Shown: positions 27,079 to 35,563 of the stretch, piece after piece
How positions within the stretch are numbered: position 1 is the stretch's first letter
How the letters are laid out: every line of letters starts with the position of its first letter
Origin: Constrictibacter sp. MBR-5
Lineage (GTDB): Bacteria > Pseudomonadota > Alphaproteobacteria > JAJUGE01
Assembly: GCF_040549485.1 (NCBI RefSeq)
Contig: NZ_JBEPTK010000002.1
Location: forward strand, 186,001-250,000
Direction of reading: 5' to 3'
DNA length: 64,000 nucleotides
The notes under the pieces: generated by a model
What the model was told of the DNA's origin: nothing
Seen by the model: the letters and a program-made list of their open reading frames with translations, nothing else
The model's database searches: none
Translations under genes and position numbers: made by a program

Positions 27079-28646
27079 TGGTCGACGGTATCGGGAGCGT
27101 GGCGCGTGGCCCCGGGGGGGTGCCTCGCAAAGCGTTCCGCTCAAACGCCGGTACGCCGGCGACCGAAGGGCTGTTTGAGCATGACGGCATTCTGCCGCCG
27201 CAAGTCGTGAGCGGGCTCTGGCAGGCCGAGACCGATGGAAATGCTCCGGTCTATCTCGCCGACGGTGCCGGTCAACTCATCTACGCCAACGATGCCTACA
27301 GCCGCATAGCGCCCTTTCTGGAGCGAGCGGGGCGTCACCCGACGGTAGACGAGGTCGCGACGGCCGTCGAAGCCCTGCGCCGGCCGCTCCGCCAGGACCA
27401 CATACTCGAGATCGACGGGCGGTTCGAGTGCTACGTCTCCGAACGCATGGTCGTGCAGGATCCGCAGGGCCGTCCGTTCGCCGTGCTCGGTCGCTTCGTC
27501 GCGTCCGACGAGATCAAGCGGCTCGAGGGCGCGCTCACCCTCGCCGAGGATCGTCTGGACGACATTACCCGGCTCGTCTCCGACTGGGTGTGGGAGACGG
27601 ATGCCGATCTCAAGCTGACCTTCGTCTCGCACCGGGTGATCGAGCGCCTCGGCCTGCACCCGCGTGAGTTCGTCGGCCGGCCGCTGTTCGATATCGCGAC
27701 CGACGCGCCGGCGAACCGGACGAGAGCCGATGCGGTGAGCCGCCGCCGGCCTTTCCGGGATGCGCCGGTCGAGATGCGGCACCGGGACGCCAGCCGCCGC
27801 AGCTTCCTGCTCAGCGCCGTCCCGGTCTTCGAAAGCGACACCGGCAAGTTCACCGGCTATCGCGGCACGGCGCACGACGTCACCGAGCGCGAGGCGCGCA
27901 AGGCGGCGCTGATCCAGGCGGTCGTGGACGCCGAGGCGGCCAACCGTGCCAAGACCGAGTTCCTAGCCAATATGAGCCACGAGCTCCGGACCCCGCTGAA
28001 CGCCATCATGGGCTTCTCGGAGGTCATGTCGCTCGAGGTGCTGGGTCCCATCGGCCAGCCGCGCTATCGCGAGTATGCCGAGGACATCCTGACGAGTTCG
28101 CGGCATCTGCTGCGGCTGATCAACGACATCCTCGACATCGCGAAGATCGAGGCCGGCAAGCTCGACGTCGACGAAACCGCGATCGATGTCGGCGAACTGC
28201 TCGCGGACGCCCATCGCTTCGTGGAGAAGACCGGGGAACGCGCCGGACTGACCGTGGTCGTGACGACCCCGGACGTGCCGAAGGTGCGGGCCGACGAACG
28301 CCGGCTGAAGCAGATCCTGCTGAACCTGCTGTCGAACGCGATCAAGTTCACCCCATCGGGCGGCATGGTCGGGCTCGCCGCCAACGAGACGGACGACGGT
28401 GGCATCGCCTTCGTCGTGACCGATACCGGTATCGGCATCGCACCCGACGAGATCGAGCGGGCCATGGCGCCGTTCAGCCAGGTGGAGACGGGGTTGGCGC
28501 GGCGCTACGACGGTACCGGCCTGGGACTGCCCCTGTCCAAGGCCCTGGCCGAACTGCACGGCGGATCGCTGACGCTCGAGAGCCAGCCCGGCGTCGGCAC
28601 CACGGTCACGGTGCGCCTGCCGCCGGAGCGCGTTCTGCGCCGTTGA
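27078..28646 (+). CDS. PAS-domain sensor histidine kinase, soluble
   Basis: The 522-aa kinase has two PAS-like regions (about residues 45-150 and 170-275, the second ending in a PAC-like FTGYRGTAHDVTERE), then HisKA with NMSHELRTPLNAIMGF (phospho-acceptor His301) and HATPase_c with N-box LLSNAIKFTPSGG, G1 DTGIGIAPDE and G2 GTGLGLPLSKALAELHGG. No transmembrane helix is present, so it senses a cytoplasmic signal. GTG 27,078 overlaps the DUF2336 stop and is the likely start; an in-frame ATG at 27,027 would overlap more. No response regulator lies next to it, making it an orphan kinase of the DivJ/PleC style. Confidence 0.9.
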   Translation: MVDGIGSVARGPGGVPRKAFRSNAGTPATEGLFEHDGILPPQVVSGLWQAETDGNAPVYLADGAGQLIYANDAYSRIAPFLERAGRHPTVDEVATAVEALRRPLRQDHILEIDGRFECYVSERMVVQDPQGRPFAVLGRFVASDEIKRLEGALTLAEDRLDDITRLVSDWVWETDADLKLTFVSHRVIERLGLHPREFVGRPLFDIATDAPANRTRADAVSRRRPFRDAPVEMRHRDASRRSFLLSAVPVFESDTGKFTGYRGTAHDVTEREARKAALIQAVVDAEAANRAKTEFLANMSHELRTPLNAIMGFSEVMSLEVLGPIGQPRYREYAEDILTSSRHLLRLINDILDIAKIEAGKLDVDETAIDVGELLADAHRFVEKTGERAGLTVVVTTPDVPKVRADERRLKQILLNLLSNAIKFTPSGGMVGLAANETDDGGIAFVVTDTGIGIAPDEIERAMAPFSQVETGLARRYDGTGLGLPLSKALAELHGGSLTLESQPGVGTTVTVRLPPERVLRR

Positions 28647-29329
28647 GCGACCTTCCGGGCCGACGCATGCAACCCCTTCGCGGCGACGTGATCGACGCGC
28701 GCGGTCTTCTGTTCGACATGGACGGCACGCTGGTCGATTCCGTCGCAGCCGTGGAGCGCACATGGCGTGGCTGGGCGGCCCTGCACTGCCTCGACCCCGC
28801 GCCCATCCTGGCGGTGGCGCACGGCCGGCGGGGGATCGATACCGTGCACATGTTCGCACCCGAAGGTGTCGACTTCGAGGTCGAGGCGTCGCGGCTCGCC
28901 GAGGTCGAACGGGAGCAGACTGAGGGCATTCGCGCGGTGCCCGGCGCCGGGCCGCTGCTGCGCTCGCTGCCGCCCGGCAGTTGGGCCGTGGTGACCTCGG
29001 CCGATCGCGCGCTGGCGGTATCGCGCCTCACGCTGGCGGGCCTGCCGATACCGGACCTCCTGATCACCGCCGAGGATGTGACGGCGGGCAAGCCGGACCC
29101 GCAGGGCTATCGCCTCGCCGCGCGGCGGCTCGGTCTGGCCGCAGGAGACTGCATCGTGTTCGAAGACGCGCCGGCGGGGATCGCCGCGGGCCGCGCCAGC
29201 GGCGCCAGGCTGGTGGTCGTCGCGACGACGCTGCCGAAGGCGCAACTGGTGGACGCGGCGTGGATCGGCGACTTCTCGGGGGTTTCGGTCTCCCTACACG
29301 CCGGGAGGCTGCGCGTCCACTTCACATGA
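28643..29329 (+). CDS. HAD family phosphatase (beta-phosphoglucomutase/sugar phosphatase-like)
   Basis: The 228-aa product shows all HAD motifs: motif I LLFDMDGTLVDS (nucleophile Asp near residue 26), motif II VVTSADR, motif III lysine in GKPDPQGY and motif IV FEDAPAGI. The helical cap lies between motifs I and II. It probably removes phosphate from a small sugar phosphate such as 2-deoxyglucose-6-phosphate. The start is TTG 28,643, overlapping the kinase stop (TTGA); ATG 28,667 is the alternative. It may be co-transcribed with the kinase. Confidence 0.9.
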   Translation: MSDLPGRRMQPLRGDVIDARGLLFDMDGTLVDSVAAVERTWRGWAALHCLDPAPILAVAHGRRGIDTVHMFAPEGVDFEVEASRLAEVEREQTEGIRAVPGAGPLLRSLPPGSWAVVTSADRALAVSRLTLAGLPIPDLLITAEDVTAGKPDPQGYRLAARRLGLAAGDCIVFEDAPAGIAAGRASGARLVVVATTLPKAQLVDAAWIGDFSGVSVSLHAGRLRVHFT

Positions 29330-29393
29330 GCGCGCGGTTTGGCCGAGCGCAGCGCCGCCCTATCTTCGTCGGCGACGCAGAGGGAGGTGCGCG

Positions 29394-30254
29394 GTGCAGG
29401 ACAAGATCGTGATGGTGACCGGCGGTACCGCCGGCATCGGCCTGGTGACGGCACGCGAGCTGGCCGCCCAGGGAGCGACGGTCATCCTCGTCGGTCGCGA
29501 CGAGGCCCGGGGCGAGCGCGCCGCCGGCGAGATCCGCCGCGCCACGTCGAACAGCCGGGTCGGCTTCAAGCGGGCGGACCTGTCTCGACAGTCCGAGGTT
29601 CGCCGGCTGGCGCGCGACTTCGCCGAGGCGCATCCGCGGCTGGACGTCCTGGTCAACAATGCCGGCGCCATCTTCAACGAGCGCCGCGTTTCCGCCGACG
29701 GCATCGAGATGACGCTGGCGCTCAACCACCTGAACTATTTCCTGCTGACGCACCTGATGCTCGACCGGCTGCAGGCGGCGCCGGCCGGACGGATCGTCAA
29801 CGTCGCGTCGCGGGCGCACCAAGGCGCATCGATCGACTTCGCCGACCTGCAGATGGAAAGCGGCTACAGCGGATGGCGCGCCTATCAGCGCTCCAAGCTG
29901 ATGAACATCATGTTCACCTACGAGCTGGCGCGCCGGCTCGGCCCTGGGGGCGTGACGGTGAACGCGCTGCATCCCGGGTTCGTGGCCTCGAGCTTTGGCA
30001 TGAACAACGGCCTGCTTTTCCGGGCGGCTCTGCGCTTGGCGATGACGGTCAGCGCCATCGACGTCGACAAGGGCGCCGAGACCTCGGTCTACCTCGCGCA
30101 GTCGCCCGACGTGGCGGGCGTTACCGGGCGATACTTCGTGAAGCGGCGCGAGGCCCATTCGTCGGCAGCGTCGCAGGACCAGGCGGCGCAGGCGAGGCTC
30201 TGGGAGGAGAGCCTGCGGCTGTGCGGAATGAGCGAAGGGACTGCCACGCTGTAG
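29394..30254 (+). CDS. Short-chain dehydrogenase (retinol dehydrogenase/WW-domain oxidoreductase-like SDR)
   Basis: The 286-aa SDR starts at GTG 29,394 and contains VTGGTAGIGLVTARELAAQG, the dinucleotide motif VLVNNAGAIF, catalytic Ser in NVASRAHQG and the Y-x-x-x-K pair in YQRSKLMNIMF. The segment NALHPGFVASSFGMNNG matches the family of retinol dehydrogenase-like SDRs, which reduce long-chain or terpenoid carbonyls. It is located 64 bases after the HAD gene. Substrate unknown. Confidence 0.88.
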   Translation: MQDKIVMVTGGTAGIGLVTARELAAQGATVILVGRDEARGERAAGEIRRATSNSRVGFKRADLSRQSEVRRLARDFAEAHPRLDVLVNNAGAIFNERRVSADGIEMTLALNHLNYFLLTHLMLDRLQAAPAGRIVNVASRAHQGASIDFADLQMESGYSGWRAYQRSKLMNIMFTYELARRLGPGGVTVNALHPGFVASSFGMNNGLLFRAALRLAMTVSAIDVDKGAETSVYLAQSPDVAGVTGRYFVKRREAHSSAASQDQAAQARLWEESLRLCGMSEGTATL

Positions 30255-30490
30255 AGCAGCCGCCGGATCGGCGTGGAACGTCTGCCAGTCCGACCCTGAA
30301 GCGCACGATATTACCGTCTTGTTCGCTTTTTCGGATCAGATCTGGCAATGCGTTCAAGACGGCCCCCATAGACTTCAAGCGGCGGTACGCGGGCCGCTTA
30401 CGGCGGCGGCAGGAGCGACCCCATTGTCGCGCGCCAGGCCGCTGCGCTCTGGCGCGACCATGGTTCTCCGCCGCTTTCAACCTGCTGGTC

Positions 30491-31165
30491 GTGATCGCTG
30501 CGGCGCTGGTGCTGCACGGAAACGTGGCAGGTCCGGTGCTGTTCGGCTGGCTGGGCGTCGCCGGCGCGGTCTTCCTCGCGCGGGTCACCTCCTGGGTGGT
30601 CATGGCGCGTTGCCGCGCGAGCCCGCGCACGCGGCTGCACGTACTCGCGGTGGGCTTCTCCATGGCCGGCGGAGCCTGGGGCCTCTTGCCGGTACTGATG
30701 ATCGGCGAGGCAGGTCAGGAGCAGTTCATCTTCGTCGGCTTCGTCATCGCGGGCCTCACCGCGGCGGCGTTGGCGTCGCTCTGCTGGCATCTGCCGGCGT
30801 TCTTCGGATTTCTGGCGGGTGCGACCCTGCCGCTGGCAGGCGCCCGCCTTCTCGTCGGGGGCAGCGACTTCCTCGCCATGGGCACGACGATCCTGCTCTA
30901 TTTCATCCTGCTCTGCCTGACGGGCTACCGATACGCGGCGACGATCCTGGAGACGCTGGATCTGCAGTCCGCCGTTCGAGACGCCCTGCACAGGCTCGAC
31001 GAAACGCGGGCCGAACTGGAGCGGGCCAAGCGGCACAAGTGGAGGGTGACACCGATCCTGCCCTTGGCGGCCGAACCTGCCCGGCCGGCGGAGCCGGACA
31101 GCGGAGAAACGGCCGTCGGATTCGAGGCGGCAGGCCGCGCGGCGACCTCGCCGTCGCGGCGATAG
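30491..31165 (+). CDS. Multi-pass membrane protein, unclear 5' end (possible frameshift)
   Basis: From GTG 30,491 this frame encodes about 224 residues with five to six hydrophobic helices and then a short charged, coiled-coil-like cytoplasmic tail (DALHRLDETRAELERAKRH). The layout resembles the N-terminal membrane sensor of diguanylate cyclases or kinases but without an output domain. No standard ATG exists upstream in this frame. A neighbouring frame upstream reads DPIVARQAAALWRDHGS and would join naturally to SAAFNLLVVIAAALVL in this frame near 30,465. A one-base indel may therefore have broken the 5' end, or the true start is unusual. Confidence 0.55.
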   Translation: MIAAALVLHGNVAGPVLFGWLGVAGAVFLARVTSWVVMARCRASPRTRLHVLAVGFSMAGGAWGLLPVLMIGEAGQEQFIFVGFVIAGLTAAALASLCWHLPAFFGFLAGATLPLAGARLLVGGSDFLAMGTTILLYFILLCLTGYRYAATILETLDLQSAVRDALHRLDETRAELERAKRHKWRVTPILPLAAEPARPAEPDSGETAVGFEAAGRAATSPSRR

Positions 31166-31186
31166 GCTGCCGACAGGCGGGGCGGC

Positions 31187-32365
31187 CTAGGGGTTGATCC
31201 GGTAGTCCAGGGCGGTCTGGCTGTTCAGGACGGTGTCCATGTTGGACAGGAGCTGGCCGAACTGGGCGAAGCTGAGCATGCCGTGATTGCTGCGCGACAG
31301 CGACCTGTCGAAGATGTTGCGGCAGTGGTTCATGCACATGCAGCAGTAGCCGAGCACCCAGTAGCGGGCGTTCGCCGTGACGAGGAAGTCGCGGAACGGC
31401 AGCGGGTCGTTGCCGTCGACCAGGGTGCGGTAGGCGAAGTCGTAATTGTGCAGCACCTGCTTCACCTTGGACACCGCGTTGCGGAGCTTGCGCTCCACGG
31501 TGGCCTTGAACATCTCGTGCTGGTCACGGTGGATCATGTGCAGGTGCATGTCGTAGGGCACCGCTTCCCGGGTCCCGAGCCAATGCAGGATGTCGCGGAT
31601 CTTCTCCAGGCCGCGCTCGAACTGCATCTGGTAGAAGGTGATGCCCTTCCAGGCGATGAAGACCGGACCGGCCTGCCGCCGCTCCAGCCGCAGGGCCTCG
31701 GTGAAGAGCGAGGCCTCGGGCAGGCCCGGGTTCCAGATGGCCTGGACGAACTTCTCGCACTTGTCGCGGATCTCGGTGGGGCCGAGGTCGAGGGCGCGGC
31801 CGACGACCGGCATGATCCGCTGGGTGATCATGGTCTTGATGATCACCTCCTCCTCGCGCGCCAGGCGCAGGAAGACGGGCGGGATCGCGATCTTGTACTG
31901 GTCGAAGGTGGCCTTGAGCAGGAAGGGATCCAGCGACGGGATCTCGTCGATGATCTTCAGCTTCACGATGTCGGCGTTGCTCGGCGAGAGCACGTCGTCG
32001 ATCTCGATGCCGATATGCTCGCGGATCAGGTCGGGATAATTCCGCTGACGCATGTAGATGGCGTAGCCGCCGCGCTCGGGCGCCTCCAGCATCTGCGGCA
32101 CGTAGATCGCCGTCTCGATCGGACGGCAGATCGACAGCCACTTGTTCTGGGTCGCGTAGTCGACCTCGCTGTCGTTCTCCAGTTCGTACTCGAAGCGCGG
32201 GTACTTGAAGATGACCGACTGGTTGAGCGCGCTGTTGTCGAAGAACTGCGCGCCGTCGTCCCGCGCGCCATGCCGCAGCAGGTTCAATGCGACGCCGCCC
32301 CCACCATGCAGGATCTGGTGGAGCAGGGGCGAGCGATAGGTTCGCTTGTCCAGCGCGGCCGGCAT
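31187..32365 (-). CDS. Uncharacterised protein with C-terminal Cys-rich motif
   Basis: The 392-aa protein is soluble and I do not recognise a family. It starts MPAALDKRTYRSPLLHQILH, has a middle region rich in charged residues and helices, and near the C-terminus carries GYCCMCMNHCRNIFDRS, four cysteines with C-C-x-C-x3-C spacing plus a histidine that could bind a metal or cluster. His-rich HLHMIHRDQHE lies around residue 290. It ends LDYRINP, close to the membrane-protein gene on the other strand. It is divergent from the aldolase/dehydrogenase gene (168-base gap). It reads like a conserved alphaproteobacterial hypothetical. Confidence 0.65.
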   Translation of the reverse strand: MPAALDKRTYRSPLLHQILHGGGGVALNLLRHGARDDGAQFFDNSALNQSVIFKYPRFEYELENDSEVDYATQNKWLSICRPIETAIYVPQMLEAPERGGYAIYMRQRNYPDLIREHIGIEIDDVLSPSNADIVKLKIIDEIPSLDPFLLKATFDQYKIAIPPVFLRLAREEEVIIKTMITQRIMPVVGRALDLGPTEIRDKCEKFVQAIWNPGLPEASLFTEALRLERRQAGPVFIAWKGITFYQMQFERGLEKIRDILHWLGTREAVPYDMHLHMIHRDQHEMFKATVERKLRNAVSKVKQVLHNYDFAYRTLVDGNDPLPFRDFLVTANARYWVLGYCCMCMNHCRNIFDRSLSRSNHGMLSFAQFGQLLSNMDTVLNSQTALDYRINP

Positions 32366-32533
32366 CCAGTCCTTACCTCCGGTGGGCGTAAAGCCTGATA
32401 GATCGCGCGAAATGGTTGAGATTGCATTGACCCGCGCCGGTATCTGCACGAGCCTGCGCCCGCCCGCTTGCCATGGCCGCCCGGACCCATCATCTGCGGG
32501 CGGACTTCCGGGCGGATGGATCGGGAACTTGCG

Positions 32534-34579
32534 ATGAAGAGTCAGTGGTCGGACGATGCGGCGCGTGCCGCGACGGACCGGTGGGTGCAGCAGGGCTGGA
32601 ACGAGGACGTGGCGCTGCGCGTCTACACGACGCGGCTGCTCGGCGGCGATCCGCGGCTGGTACTGCACGGCGGCGGCAACACCTCGGTGAAGACCCGGGT
32701 CGACGACATCACCGGCGAATCGGTCGACGTGCTCTGCGTGAAGGGCTCCGGCTGGGACATGGCGGTGATCGAGCCGCCGGGCCTGCCGGCCGTGAAGCTC
32801 GACCCGCTGAAGCGGCTGATCGAACTGCCGGCGCTGCCCGACGAGGAGATGGTGGCGCTGCAGCGCCGCAACCTGCTCGATCCCGGCGCGCCGAACCCGT
32901 CGGTCGAGACGCTGCTGCATGCCTTCCTGCCGCACAAGTTCATCGACCACACGCATGCGAATGCCGTGCTGGCCCTGACCGACCAGGCGAACGGCGAGGA
33001 GCTGGCGCGCGAGGTCTATGGCGACCGCGTCGCCATCGTGCCCTACGTCATGCCCGGCTTCGACATGGCGAAGCAGGCCTCGGCGATCTTCGCGGAGACG
33101 CCGGACGTCGACGGCCTCGTGCTGCTGAAGCACGGCATCTTCTCGTTCGGACCGGATGCGCGGCATGCCTATGAACTGATGATCGAGCTGGTATCGCTCG
33201 CCGAGGCGCGGCTGGCGAAGGGTGAGCGGCACAGCGTGCGGGTCGGTGCACTGCCGGCGAATATCGCGTCGCCCGCCGAGGTCGCTCCGATCCTGCGCGG
33301 CTTGCTGGCGCGGCCCGTGGACACGCGCGAAGGCCTGTGGAAGCGCTTCGTGCTGGAGCACCGGACGACCGACGCCATTCGCGACTATACGGACGGCCTC
33401 GACCTCGACCGCTATTCCCAGGCCGGCACGATCACGCCCGACCACGTCATTCGCACCAAGGCCTGGCCGCTGCTACTGCCGACGCCCGAGGCGGGCAGGC
33501 TGGACGAATTCGCCGCCCAGGCGAAGGCCGGGTTCGCCGCGTTCGAGGCGAAGTGCGCCGATTATTTCGAGCGCAACAACCGCCGCTTCGGCGGCGCCAA
33601 GACCGAGCTGGACCGGGCGCCGCGCGTCATCCTGATCCCGGGCCTGGGGGCCTTTGTGGCCGGCGAGAGCGCCAAGGCGGCGGCCATCGCCGGCGACCTG
33701 ACCGAGGCGGCGGCCGAGGTGATCCCGACCGCCGAGGCGATCGGCCGCTTCGAAAGCATTTCCGAGGCCGACCTGTTCGACGTCGAATACTGGTCGCTGG
33801 AGCAGGCGAAGCTGGGCAAGGGAGTCGAGAAGCCGCTCGCCCGCCACATCGTGGCGATCACCGGCGGCGCCGGCGGCATCGGCCGCGCCACGGCGGCGGC
33901 CTTCAAGGCGCAGGGCGCCGAGGTGGCGCTGCTCGACATCGACCCAGCCGAGGCCGCGCGGGCGCTCGGTGCCTTCGGCGTCGCCTGCGACGTGACCGAC
34001 CCGGCGGCGGTGCAGACGGCGTTCGACGCGGTCTGCGCACGCTTCGGCGGCGTCGACATCCTGGTGTCGAACGCGGGGGCGGCATGGCAGGGCCGGATGG
34101 GCGACGTGTCCGACGCCGACCTGCGCGCCAGCTTCGAGCTGAACTTCTTCGCCCACCAGCACGTCGCCAAGGCGGCGGTTGCGGTCATGCTGAAGCAGGG
34201 CACCGGCGGGATGCTGCTGTTCAACGCTTCCAAGCAGGCGCTGAACCCGGGGCCGAACTTCGGCCCCTACGGCCTGCCCAAGGCGGCGACGTTGGCGCTG
34301 ATGCGGCAGTATGCGCTGGACTACGGTGCCGACGGGATCACGGCCAATGCGGTCAATGCCGACCGCATCCGCAGCGGCCTGCTGACCGACGAGATGATCG
34401 CCAGCCGGTCGAAGGCGCGCGGCCTGTCCGAGACGGACTATATGAGCGGCAACCTGCTCGGACGCGAGGTGACGGCCAGGGACGTCGGCGAGGCGTTCGT
34501 CGCGCTGGCGCTCGCGCGCAAGACGACCGGTGCGGTGCTGACCGTCGACGGCGGCAACATTGCGGCGGCGGTGAGATAG
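32534..34579 (+). CDS. Bifunctional class II aldolase / short-chain dehydrogenase (RhaD-ErhA-like fusion)
   Basis: The 681-aa fusion has an N-terminal class II aldolase/adducin domain (LHGGGNTSVKTR near 43-54, metal-binding HTHANAVLALTD near 140) and a C-terminal SDR domain (AITGGAGGIGRATAAAF near 439-455, VSNAGAAW, and the catalytic Y-G-L-P-K in FGPYGLPKAA). Such fusions act on rhamnulose-1-phosphate or similar ketose phosphates, cleaving to dihydroxyacetone phosphate plus lactaldehyde and oxidising the aldehyde. No sugar transporter or kinase is adjacent, so the substrate is uncertain. ATG 32,534 lies after GGGA. Confidence 0.9.
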   Translation: MKSQWSDDAARAATDRWVQQGWNEDVALRVYTTRLLGGDPRLVLHGGGNTSVKTRVDDITGESVDVLCVKGSGWDMAVIEPPGLPAVKLDPLKRLIELPALPDEEMVALQRRNLLDPGAPNPSVETLLHAFLPHKFIDHTHANAVLALTDQANGEELAREVYGDRVAIVPYVMPGFDMAKQASAIFAETPDVDGLVLLKHGIFSFGPDARHAYELMIELVSLAEARLAKGERHSVRVGALPANIASPAEVAPILRGLLARPVDTREGLWKRFVLEHRTTDAIRDYTDGLDLDRYSQAGTITPDHVIRTKAWPLLLPTPEAGRLDEFAAQAKAGFAAFEAKCADYFERNNRRFGGAKTELDRAPRVILIPGLGAFVAGESAKAAAIAGDLTEAAAEVIPTAEAIGRFESISEADLFDVEYWSLEQAKLGKGVEKPLARHIVAITGGAGGIGRATAAAFKAQGAEVALLDIDPAEAARALGAFGVACDVTDPAAVQTAFDAVCARFGGVDILVSNAGAAWQGRMGDVSDADLRASFELNFFAHQHVAKAAVAVMLKQGTGGMLLFNASKQALNPGPNFGPYGLPKAATLALMRQYALDYGADGITANAVNADRIRSGLLTDEMIASRSKARGLSETDYMSGNLLGREVTARDVGEAFVALALARKTTGAVLTVDGGNIAAAVR

Positions 34580-34624
34580 ACCATGTCCGCCTCCGCCGCT
34601 CCGGCCGGGGCGGGGAGGGCGGAA

Positions 34625-35563
34625 ATGAACAGAGACGGCAAGAATGCCGCCTGGTTGCTGCTGAGCCTCGCGGCGCTGTGCTGGGCCGGCAATTACGTGG
34701 TCGGGCGCGGTTCGCGCGGCGAGATCGGCCCGGTGACCCTGGCCTTCTGGCGCGACGGGCTGGCGTTCCTGTGCGCGCTGCCGTTCGCGTGGCGGGAGCT
34801 GGTCCGCCACCGCGGCACGCTGCTGCGTGAATGGCCGCGCATCCTGCTGCTCGGCGCGATCGGGGTCGGCGGCTATCACATCTGCGTCTACAAGGGGCTC
34901 GCCGGGACCGAGGCGCTGAACGCCGCGGTGATGCTGTCGGCCATGCCGATCACCATCGCCATCGGCTCGTGGCTCTTCCTGGGCCAGAGGATCGCGGCGC
35001 TGCAGGGCTTCGGCATGGCGCTGTCGCTGATCGGCGTCGGCGCCGTCGTGCTGCGCGGCGACCCGATGGCGCTGCTGACGCTGAGCTTCAACGAGGGCGA
35101 CCTCTGGATGCTGCTCGCGGTGCCGCTCTGGGCGGCCTACACGGTGATCCTGCAGCATCGGCCGATCCGCGTGCCGTCCTTCGCGCTGCTGACGGCGACG
35201 CTGGGTGCCGGCGTGCTCGCCATCTCACCGATCTATGCCTGGGCGGCGTGGTCGGGCGAGCCGATGGCCGGCAGCCCGTCGGCCTTCGCGGCGCTCGCCT
35301 ATGTGGCGATCTTCGCGACGCTGGTGGGCTATTGGTGCTGGAACCTGGGCCTGGAGCGGATGGATGCGGCGCGCGCCGGATCTTTCATCCACCTGACGCC
35401 GGTGTTCGCGGCTATCCTGGCGATCCTCCTGCTGGGCGAGCGGCTGGAGGCCTATCATCTGGTTGCGGCCGTCCTCGTTTTCGGGGGCGTGCTGCTGGCG
35501 GGGCGTGCGAAACGGGTGCCGAGCGGCACGGCCACCGCCGCGAAACGGGAAGCGGTTTCATGA
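34625..35563 (+). CDS. EamA/DMT family transporter
   Basis: The protein (312 aa from ATG 34,625) has ten hydrophobic helices in two EamA repeats, with LSLAALCWAGNYVVGRG at the start and the second repeat beginning near LWMLLAVPLWAAYTV. The strong GGGAGGGCGGAA ribosome site supports 34,625; an upstream ATG at 34,583 would add 14 low-complexity residues. The family exports amino acids and metabolites. Its stop overlaps the cimA start (ATGA), so the pair is co-translated, which suggests export or overflow control of a branched-chain precursor; this is inference. Confidence 0.9.
   Translation: MNRDGKNAAWLLLSLAALCWAGNYVVGRGSRGEIGPVTLAFWRDGLAFLCALPFAWRELVRHRGTLLREWPRILLLGAIGVGGYHICVYKGLAGTEALNAAVMLSAMPITIAIGSWLFLGQRIAALQGFGMALSLIGVGAVVLRGDPMALLTLSFNEGDLWMLLAVPLWAAYTVILQHRPIRVPSFALLTATLGAGVLAISPIYAWAAWSGEPMAGSPSAFAALAYVAIFATLVGYWCWNLGLERMDAARAGSFIHLTPVFAAILAILLLGERLEAYHLVAAVLVFGGVLLAGRAKRVPSGTATAAKREAVS

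Noticed and set aside
32366-33445. Upstream extension of the Cys-rich hypothetical gene on the minus strand
   Set aside because: It is antisense to the aldolase/SDR gene and of shadow composition; the conserved-looking part starts at ATG 32,365.
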